A DNA stretch of 7,929 nucleotides from JAFAXD01 sp035472475 (GTDB lineage Bacteria; Pseudomonadota; Alphaproteobacteria; Rhizobiales; Xanthobacteraceae). This document shows, in pieces, positions 1 to 5,143 of the stretch; the first letter of the stretch is position 1; each line of letters starts with the position of its first letter. Under the pieces are notes generated by a model that was not told the DNA's origin, searched no databases, and saw only the letters and a list, made by a program, of their open reading frames with translations. Location of the stretch: the NCBI GenBank assembly GCA_035472475.1, contig DATIPA010000064.1:1-7929 (forward strand), given 5' to 3'. Made by a program: the position numbers and the translations under genes.

Positions 1-735
1 ATCGAGCCAAAGGCCGCGCCGGTGGGCGCGCGCGTCGCGTGGCCGGCGCGCTGGGCCGCGCTCAAGGCCGCGGCACCAGTCCTGCTGCTGATGATCGCCG
101 TGTTCGGCGGCCTCTACAGCGGCATTTTCACCGTCACCGAAGCGGCGTCGGTCGCGGCTGTGCTCTCGCTCTTGTTCGCGATGGCACGGCGACGGCTCAA
201 TTGGACGACGCTCTGGCAGGGCTTGCGCGAATCCGCGGCGGCGACCGGCATGATTTACGTCATGATCATGGGCGCGCTCATATTCACATATTTTCTTAAT
301 CTCGGGCGCGTGCCGGAAGCGTTCGTCGGGTGGATCGCGCATCTTGATCTGCCGCCGCTCGCCATCGTGACGGCGTTGCTGATCGCTTATCTGGTTTTGG
401 GCGCGGTGTTCGACGAGATTTCGGCGATGTTGATCACGCTCCCGCTGGTGCTGCCCGTGATCCAGAAGCTCGCCCTCACCCTAATGCCGGGCGTCTCGTC
501 CGAGATGGTGGCGATCTGGTGGGGCATCATCAACGTCGTGATCATCGAACTCGGAATGATCATCCCCCCGATCGGTATAATCGTTTTCATTCTGCACGGG
601 CTCGCGCCGCAGATACCGATCCGCACCATCTATCGCGGCGTGACGCCGTTCATCGCCGCGGACCTGGTACTGCTCGGCTTGCTGACGTTGTTTCCGGCGA
701 TTTCGTTGTGGCTGCCCCGGGTTCTGCCGAGTTGA
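1..735 (+). CDS. dctM: TRAP transporter large permease subunit (DctM-like), 3' part
   Basis: This is the C-terminal 244 residues of the large membrane subunit of a tripartite ATP-independent periplasmic (TRAP) transporter, a sodium-coupled importer of organic acids in the inner membrane. The reading frame is open from base 1, so the start lies upstream of the window; full-length DctM proteins are about 430 residues. Visible are roughly seven hydrophobic segments, the family-typical stretch GAVFDEISAMLITLPLVLPV, and the signature IELGMIIPPIGIIVFILHG (compare the family pattern of Glu-x-Gly then Pro-Pro-x-Gly). The end FPAISLWLP is also typical. The small permease (DctQ) and binding protein (DctP) would be expected upstream but are not in view. 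The 3' end is overlapped by the convergent regulator gene. Family assignment is firm; the substrate is unknown, but its place beside an aromatic-type catabolic operon suggests uptake of the acid that operon degrades. Confidence 0.93.
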   Translation: MEPKAAPVGARVAWPARWAALKAAAPVLLLMIAVFGGLYSGIFTVTEAASVAAVLSLLFAMARRRLNWTTLWQGLRESAAATGMIYVMIMGALIFTYFLNLGRVPEAFVGWIAHLDLPPLAIVTALLIAYLVLGAVFDEISAMLITLPLVLPVIQKLALTLMPGVSSEMVAIWWGIINVVIIELGMIIPPIGIIVFILHGLAPQIPIRTIYRGVTPFIAADLVLLGLLTLFPAISLWLPRVLPS

Positions 736-1559
736 CGGGGAGGCGCGCCGGGTTTTCGCTCGGAAAATCCGTAAGCACGCCGATCGTCGACCTCGCCGGC
801 GATGCGACTCGCCAGCGCCAGGAGCGGGGTAAGGAATCGCTGCTGCGCTTCGTCAAGTGTCAGTGCGGACGCAATCCAGACCATAGATACGCAGCCAAGC
901 AGCCGTTGCCCGACGATCGGAACCGAGATGCCGGATGTCTTGGGATTGATCTCACGGTCCTGCAGCGCGCAACCCCTCGCCCTGATGTCTCGCAGCAGCG
1001 CCGGAAGCCGGCGCTCGTCATAACGGTCCTCGGGCTCCGGGGAATGACTGAGCATATCCAAGATTGTGCGCCGCTCGTTCGCGGGGCAAAACGCGAGGTA
1101 GGAGCGACCAGCAGCGGTGCGCAGCATCGGCAGGCGCCGCCCGACCATACCGTAGTCGATCGAGAGCGAGCTCGCCGGGTGCGTGGTCTCGCGGATCAGC
1201 ATGCGCCCTTCTTCGAACGTCATCAGCGCGACCGGCCAGACGTGTGCGGCGGTGAACGCCGCCATCATCGGCGTCGCTATGGTGGTGATCCACTCATCGT
1301 CGACGAAGCCATCGCTCAGTGTGCGCACTCTGCGGGCGAGACAAAACCGGTCGGCTGAGCCGCTGCGGGTCACAAACCCCGCCCGCCCCAGTGTCTTGAG
1401 CAAGCGATAGACCGTGGGACGCGGCAGCCGCGTCTCGCGCGCGAGCTCCAGCACCGAGGCGACCTTGTGCCGGTTCATCGCAGCGAGCACGGCCAGGCCG
1501 CGTTCGAGGGCTCTAACGCCGCGTACTTCACCGCGGCCGCTTCCATCCCTGCGCGCCAT
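630..1559 (-). CDS. IclR-family transcriptional regulator, MhpR-like
   Basis: A 309-residue DNA-binding regulator. Residues about 14-62 form the N-terminal winged helix-turn-helix (RALERGLAVLAAM, then LPRPTVYRLLKTLGRAGFV). Residues about 80-259 form the IclR effector-binding domain, with GRRLPMLRTAAGRSYLAFCP and ISVPIVGQRLLGCVSMVW. The stretches DGFVDDEWI, IRETTHP and MVGRRLPML are what I recall from E. coli MhpR, the activator of 3-(3-hydroxyphenyl)propionate degradation. That fits the MhpA-type hydroxylase in the divergent operon, so control of that operon is inferred. The ATG at 1559 is preceded by AGAGGA (plus-strand 1565-1570) with a 5-nt gap. After the domain ends near residue 259, a low-complexity tail of about 50 residues continues, the last 35 or so antisense to the TRAP gene; MhpR itself is about 280 residues. 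The tail may be functionless read-through of an open GC-rich antisense frame. Confidence 0.92.
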   Translation of the reverse strand: MARRDGSGRGEVRGVRALERGLAVLAAMNRHKVASVLELARETRLPRPTVYRLLKTLGRAGFVTRSGSADRFCLARRVRTLSDGFVDDEWITTIATPMMAAFTAAHVWPVALMTFEEGRMLIRETTHPASSLSIDYGMVGRRLPMLRTAAGRSYLAFCPANERRTILDMLSHSPEPEDRYDERRLPALLRDIRARGCALQDREINPKTSGISVPIVGQRLLGCVSMVWIASALTLDEAQQRFLTPLLALASRIAGEVDDRRAYGFSERKPGAPPRQLGRTRGSHNEIAGNNVSKPSSTRSAAMNGVTPR

Positions 1560-1585
1560 TTGGGTCCTCTGTGCGCTAGCGCCGC

Positions 1586-1639
1586 CGATTTGAAGTTCCT
1601 ACAGCGGTTGCGGCAAGCTCTTCTAGGAACTTCAAATCG
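1586..1639. repeat. Perfect 16-bp inverted repeat, 22-nt loop
   Basis: The left arm CGATTTGAAGTTCCTA (1586-1601) is exactly complementary to the right arm TAGGAACTTCAAATCG (1624-1639), separated by 22 nt. Each arm contains a GAASTTC core (1592-1598 and 1627-1633). The repeat lies 27 bp upstream of the regulator start and overlaps its candidate promoter, so it could be an operator, a leader hairpin, or a short dispersed palindromic element. The arms are directly visible; the function is not. Confidence 0.85.
1588..1616 (-). promoter_or_regulatory. Candidate sigma-70 promoter of the regulator gene
   Basis: On the minus strand TTGCCG (plus 1611-1616) and TCAAAT (plus 1588-1593) are 17 bp apart, each matching 4 of 6 consensus bases. 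Transcription would start near 1580, giving a leader of about 20 nt before the ATG at 1559. The -10 falls in the left arm of the 16-bp inverted repeat and the -35 in its loop, so a protein bound to that repeat would block it. This is a weak motif match only. Confidence 0.25.
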
Positions 1640-1666
1640 AAAAGCGGCCCTAGAATCATCTGCTTG

Positions 1667-1742
1667 CTAGTGCCCCTTTGTTTCCGAAGTTCGTGTCAGA
1701 GGGTGCCGCGATGTATCACGAACTTCGGAAACGGGGCACTAG
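1667..1742. repeat. Long near-perfect inverted repeat, 21-nt loop
   Basis: The left arm (1667-1695) reads CTAGTGCCCC, then TTTG, then TTTCCGAAGTTCGTG. The right arm (1717-1742) is CACGAACTTCGGAAA, then C, then GGGGCACTAG. The arms pair over 26 bp, with three extra bases bulged in the left arm, around a 21-nt loop. It begins and ends with CTAG and has no evident target duplication. It shares the GAASTTC core with the neighbouring repeat (1686-1692 and 1720-1726). Candidates are a REP-like dispersed palindrome or a regulator site. No coding function is apparent. Confidence 0.85.
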
Positions 1743-1750
1743 GCCCCGAT

Positions 1751-1767
1751 TGTCCACTGTGCGGACA
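1751..1767. promoter_or_regulatory. Candidate IclR-type operator
   Basis: TGTCCACTGTGCGGACA is a 17-bp imperfect palindrome with 5-bp perfect outer arms (TGTCC/GGACA) and one further inner C/G pair. Its centre is 83 bp upstream of the operon's ATG. IclR-family regulators, MhpR included, generally bind palindromes of about this length, and activators of the family sit upstream of a weak -35. A TAGGAT (1811-1816) without a convincing -35 could be the activated promoter's -10. Binding by the adjacent regulator is inferred. Confidence 0.4.
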
Positions 1768-1825
1768 TCGAGTCAAGCGAGCTAGGCGGGCCCGGACTGC
1801 ATCGCTAGCGTAGGATCAGACAAAC

Positions 1826-1834
1826 GAGGGAGGA
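1826..1834 (+). promoter_or_regulatory. Ribosome binding site of the VOC gene
   Basis: GAGGGAGGA lies 7 nt before the ATG at 1842 but only 4 nt before the in-frame GTG at 1839. This spacing is why ATG 1842 is preferred as the start. Confidence 0.7.
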
Positions 1835-1841
1835 TGCCGTG

Positions 1842-2423
1842 ATGCAGCGAGCGGCCGTTCAAGGGTCTGAGGCTACGCAACGCGTCCCGCTGAGCATGAG
1901 CCACATCGGCCTCTACGTTCACGACTTGCCGAAGATGGAGCAATTCTACACACGCGTGCTCGGCTTCACGGTCACGGATCGCGGCAAGGTGCGCGGCGCC
2001 GATATCGTGTTCACCAGTTGGGATCCCAAGGATCACCATCAGGTCGCGTTGGTGAGCGGGCGGCCGAAGGATCTCGCCTTCAATCACATCAATCAGATTT
2101 CATTTCGCGTCGCCTCGGTCGAGGATCTGCAGGCCATATGGCGGCGCGTCAAGGATACGCCGGGCGTTACCGATCTGCGCCCGATGGACCACGGCAACGC
2201 GTGGTCGCTCTATTTTCGCGATCCCGAGGGCAATCGTCTCGAAGTGTTTTGCGATACCGAATGGTATATTGAACAGCCCTGCCTCGAAGATCTCGACCTG
2301 TCGCTGCCGGCCGATCAGATCCGGGCCAAATCCGACGCGTTCTGCCGCAAGGCGCCCGGGTTCAAACCAATCGCACAATACCAGGCGGAGATCGCCGCCA
2401 AGATGGGTGTTGAGCAATCCTGA
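1842..2423 (+). CDS. VOC-superfamily protein, type I extradiol dioxygenase-like
   Basis: This 193-residue protein contains a single vicinal-oxygen-chelate module (residues about 18-138), the metal-dependent fold of glyoxalase I and type I extradiol ring-cleavage dioxygenases. The first ligand is His21 in MSHIGLYV and the last is Glu134 in DPEGNRLEVF. At the position where most VOC enzymes have His (HIAFRV), this one reads NQISFRV, placing Gln85 there with His82 three residues earlier. The C-terminal part (WYIEQPCLEDLDL onward) is typical of catabolic extradiol-like members. Two-module extradiol enzymes are about 300 residues, so this is a short form. It is the first gene of the operon, 15 bp before the hydroxylase, which suggests cleavage or rearrangement of the hydroxylated ring product. 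Isomerase or lyase activity is equally possible. GTG 1839 is an alternative start; Met at 1896 would drop an unconserved leader. Confidence 0.85.
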   Translation: MQRAAVQGSEATQRVPLSMSHIGLYVHDLPKMEQFYTRVLGFTVTDRGKVRGADIVFTSWDPKDHHQVALVSGRPKDLAFNHINQISFRVASVEDLQAIWRRVKDTPGVTDLRPMDHGNAWSLYFRDPEGNRLEVFCDTEWYIEQPCLEDLDLSLPADQIRAKSDAFCRKAPGFKPIAQYQAEIAAKMGVEQS

Positions 2424-2438
2424 TGCAATGAGGCGGCG

Positions 2439-3998
2439 ATGACGTCGACCACATTCGACGTTGCGATCATCGGCTGCGGGCCGGTCGGCGCCACCCTGGC
2501 GAACCTACTGGGACTCTGCGGATTGCGGACTGTTGTCCTCGAGCGCGAGCCGTCGATCTATCACTTGCCGCGCGCTGTGTCGCTCGATGGCGAAGGGATG
2601 CGCCTGTTTCAAACGATGGGCGTTGCCGACAGGTTGCTGCCGCTGCTCAACGTCAGCCGCAACATCCGACACGTCAACGCCGAGGGCAAACTGTTGTTGC
2701 TGATTGCCCGCAGCGGCACCGGCCCCGAAGGTTGGAACAACGCCTATCGGTTTTATCAGCCAGAGCTTGAAACCATTCTGCGCGACGGCTTGAAGCGTTA
2801 TTCCTGCGTCGACGTGCGGCTGCGTGCCGACACCTTTGCCCTCGACGAGCGCGACGGTCACGTCCGCGTGCGTTACGAGGATCTTGCAACGGGCGCACTT
2901 TGCGAAGTCGCAGCCCGCTATGTGGTTGGCTGCGATGGGGCACGTTCGACGGTGCGGCGCTTTATGGGTGCCGCATTGCAGGACCTGCGCTCGCACGAAC
3001 GCTGGATCGTGCTCGATATGATCCTCGATCAGCCACCCGGCGGCGTGCCGGAAGCGGCTGACGAATCCGGCCGTGTCGTCGACGCGATCCAGTACTGCGA
3101 TCCGGTACGGCCAACCACCTTCATCCCGATGCCGGGCAAACGGCACCGGTGGGAATTCATGTTGATGCCGCATGATGATCCCGCCACCATCACTCAATCG
3201 GAAAATATCTACGAGCTCCTCAGGCCCTGGCAGATCGATCCAGCCAAATCGGCGATCGAGCGCGCCGTCGTCTACACGTTCCACTCCGCGCTGGCGACCC
3301 GGTGGCGGCGTGACAGGCTGTTGCTGGCCGGCGACTCGGCGCACCAAACGCCGCCATTTCTCGGCCAAGGCATGTGTTCCGGCCTGCGCGACGCGGCGAA
3401 TCTAGCGTGGAAGCTGCGCGATGTGCTTACGGGCCAAGCGCCTGAGAACTTGCTCGACTCCTACGAGTCCGAACGCATGGCGCACGTGCGCGCCTATATC
3501 GAACTCGCAGTCGAGCTGGGCGGCGTCATTCAAACGACTGATCCGGAGATGGCCCGGCGGCGCGACCACGAACTGATCGCCAACCCGACCATGTTGCGGC
3601 CGATAACACCGTTGCTTGGTCCGGGTCTGCATGGCGACGCGCCGCCGCCAGCGGCCGCCCGTGCCGCGCAACCGCGCCTGGCCGATGGCACGCGGCTTGA
3701 TGATCGCGTCGGCTACCATTTTGCCGTGCTGGCGACGCGCCGCTTCATCGAGGCGCTGCCGGCAGCAAGCCGCGAGCTGTTCGCAGATCGCGATCCGACG
3801 CTGGTAAGCGCCGACGGCGAAGCCGCCGACTATCTGGCCGGCCTGGGCATTGAGGCGGTTGCAATTCGGCCGGACCGGCATGTGCTTGGGGTGGCATCGA
3901 CCGCGACCGAACTCACTGCCGTGTTAGCGCGCCGCCCGCGACGACCCCGACACGAAGGCGCACCGCGTGCGCGCAAAACCGCCGCAGTCGGCCCCTGA
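2439..3998 (+). CDS. FAD-dependent aromatic monooxygenase, MhpA-like
   Basis: A 519-residue class A flavoprotein hydroxylase, which uses NAD(P)H and O2 to hydroxylate a phenolic ring. The dinucleotide-binding GxGxxG is GCGPVG at residues 12-17, with Glu35 ending the second strand (VVLERE). The DG motif is GCDGARSTVRR (Asp166, Gly167). The second FAD motif is AGDSAHQTPPFLGQGM (Gly298, Asp299), followed by GLRDAANLAWKL. This order and wording match the 3-(3-hydroxyphenyl)propionate hydroxylase group (MhpA, about 550 residues), in line with the MhpR-like regulator next door. The C-terminal thioredoxin-like region (about 415-500) is present but short, and the protein ends in a basic tail (RRPRRPRHEGAPRARK). 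GAGG at 2430-2433 sits 5 nt before the ATG. The family is certain; the ring substrate is not, and related hydroxylases accept resorcinols, salicylates or polyketides. Confidence 0.93.
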   Translation: MTSTTFDVAIIGCGPVGATLANLLGLCGLRTVVLEREPSIYHLPRAVSLDGEGMRLFQTMGVADRLLPLLNVSRNIRHVNAEGKLLLLIARSGTGPEGWNNAYRFYQPELETILRDGLKRYSCVDVRLRADTFALDERDGHVRVRYEDLATGALCEVAARYVVGCDGARSTVRRFMGAALQDLRSHERWIVLDMILDQPPGGVPEAADESGRVVDAIQYCDPVRPTTFIPMPGKRHRWEFMLMPHDDPATITQSENIYELLRPWQIDPAKSAIERAVVYTFHSALATRWRRDRLLLAGDSAHQTPPFLGQGMCSGLRDAANLAWKLRDVLTGQAPENLLDSYESERMAHVRAYIELAVELGGVIQTTDPEMARRRDHELIANPTMLRPITPLLGPGLHGDAPPPAAARAAQPRLADGTRLDDRVGYHFAVLATRRFIEALPAASRELFADRDPTLVSADGEAADYLAGLGIEAVAIRPDRHVLGVASTATELTAVLARRPRRPRHEGAPRARKTAAVGP

Positions 3999-4002
3999 GC
4001 TT

Positions 4003-4006
4003 GGAG
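4003..4006 (+). promoter_or_regulatory. Ribosome binding site deciding the MetE-like start
   Basis: GGAG lies 6 nt before the ATG at 4013. The in-frame TTG at 4001 would put this site inside the gene and has no Shine-Dalgarno of its own, so 4013 is taken as the start. Confidence 0.65.
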
Positions 4007-4012
4007 TTTGCC

Positions 4013-5143
4013 ATGACCACCTCGCGTGTACCGACCAACGCCGTCGATCATGTTGGCAGCCTGAAGCGGCCCTCGGACCTTATGCAAACTTGGCGTGATT
4101 GGGAGGCCGGCAAAGTCGACGCCGGCGTACTGCGCGAAGCGCAAGACCGCGCCATCCGTGCCACGGTGGCGATGCAGGAGAAGCTGGGGCTTCCGGTCAT
4201 CACCGATGGTGAGTTCCGTCGTGGCGGTTGGTCGCGCGGGTTCCTGAGCGCGGTCGAGGGTTTCGACTTCCGCGCTTCCAAACTCGTGTTTCGCAACGAG
4301 GAGGGGTTCTCCACGCCTTCACCGGCGCCGGTCGCGACCAAGAGGATCCGCCGCAGTCGGCCGATCGTCACCGAAGATTTCAAATTCTTGCATGCGACTG
4401 CGACCAAACGGGTCAAGGTCACCATGCCGACGCCGTCGCACATGCATTTCGGCCAGTTCAAGGATGCGATCGACCGTAATGTCTATCCCGACGTCGAGCA
4501 GTATTGGGAGGATATGATCACTGTGTTCAGGCAGGAAATTACCGAGCTCTATGCCGCCGGGTGCCGGTATTTGCAACTCGATGAAGTCCCGCTCGCGCTC
4601 CTGTGCGATCCCAACATCCGCGCGCTGGCGGAACAGGAAGACGACGATCCGGACCAGCTCGTTATGCAATACATCGATGTGCTCAATCGCGCGGTCGCGG
4701 CGCGTCCCGCCGATATGACGATTGCCATGCATGTGTGCCGGGGCAACATGGAAAGTCTCTGGATGGGCGACGGCGGCTACGCCCCGATTGCCGAGCAGCT
4801 GTTTACGCGCTGCGATGTCGACGCTTATTTGCTCGAGTATGACTCGCCGCGAGCTGGTGACTTCGAACCCTTGCGGCACTTGCCGGCGGGAAAGCGCGCC
4901 TACCTTGGAATCATCAGCACCAAGAACCCGGGGCTTGAATCTTCCGACGATTTGATGCGACGCCTCGATGTGGCCGCCAAGCATGCGCCGATGTCGCGAC
5001 TCGGCATTTGCCCGCAATGCGGCTTTGCCAGTGCGGCGATGTCAAAATTCGCCGTCATGCCGAGCAAGGTCACGACCGACCTCCAGACATTGAAGCTGCA
5101 AAGGCTGCTCGAAGTCGGACAGCGCGCCTGGGGACACGCATGA
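4013..5143 (+). CDS. MetE C-terminal-domain-like (cobalamin-independent methionine synthase II family) protein
   Basis: A 376-residue TIM-barrel protein of the family that contains the catalytic half of MetE, stand-alone archaeal methionine synthases and the epoxyalkane:coenzyme M transferase. All of these activate a thiol on zinc. Family marks are DHVGSLKRP near the N terminus and VITDGEFRRGGW around residues 60-72. The zinc site looks complete: His240 and Cys242 in MHVCRGN, Glu275 in LLEYDSPR, and Cys336 in CPQCGFAS (Cys333 is close by). The N-terminal half of true MetE is absent, so methionine synthesis is unlikely to be its role. It lies 14 bp after the hydroxylase and overlaps the P450 start by ATGA, so it is firmly part of the catabolic operon. 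Likely roles, all inferred, are transfer of a methyl group from a methoxylated substrate, or addition or removal of a thiol cofactor on an oxidised intermediate. Confidence 0.9.
   Translation: MTTSRVPTNAVDHVGSLKRPSDLMQTWRDWEAGKVDAGVLREAQDRAIRATVAMQEKLGLPVITDGEFRRGGWSRGFLSAVEGFDFRASKLVFRNEEGFSTPSPAPVATKRIRRSRPIVTEDFKFLHATATKRVKVTMPTPSHMHFGQFKDAIDRNVYPDVEQYWEDMITVFRQEITELYAAGCRYLQLDEVPLALLCDPNIRALAEQEDDDPDQLVMQYIDVLNRAVAARPADMTIAMHVCRGNMESLWMGDGGYAPIAEQLFTRCDVDAYLLEYDSPRAGDFEPLRHLPAGKRAYLGIISTKNPGLESSDDLMRRLDVAAKHAPMSRLGICPQCGFASAAMSKFAVMPSKVTTDLQTLKLQRLLEVGQRAWGHA

Larger units (their letters stand above)
1560..1841. other. Divergent intergenic control region
   Basis: This 282-bp stretch lies between the start codons of the regulator (minus strand) and the catabolic operon (plus strand), and I see no credible gene in it. 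It contains, in order: a GCGCTAGCGC palindrome (1573-1582), a 16-bp perfect inverted repeat (1586-1639), a longer near-perfect inverted repeat (1667-1742), a 17-bp imperfect palindrome (1751-1767), a second CGCTAGCG palindrome (1803-1810), and the operon's ribosome binding site. Because both neighbouring genes point away, the hairpins cannot be ordinary downstream terminators. Promoters for both directions should lie here. Confidence 0.85.

Noticed and set aside
519..1358. Long plus-strand open frame opposite the regulator gene
   Set aside because: It is antisense to a clear IclR-family gene, has no recognisable domain, and its Arg/His-rich composition is typical of a GC-rich shadow frame.
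1592..1633. GAAGTTCCTA ... TAGGAACTTC looks like the arms of the yeast Flp recombination site FRT
   Set aside because: Only ten bases per arm match. The distance between arms is 22 nt instead of 14 and the core spacer differs, so it is not an FRT scar; the longer 16-bp symmetry here is native-looking.
1667..1742. Hairpin as a rho-independent terminator
   Set aside because: Neither neighbouring gene ends here, and no T-run follows either arm.
2505..3368. Long minus-strand open frame opposite the FAD hydroxylase
   Set aside because: The plus strand has all FAD-binding motifs; the minus-strand frame has no family features and no ribosome binding site of note.
5008..5139. Upstream extension of the P450 frame by 44 codons
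   Set aside because: It overlaps the conserved zinc-ligand end of the MetE-like gene; the ATG at 5140 gives a normal P450 N terminus and the common ATGA overlap.
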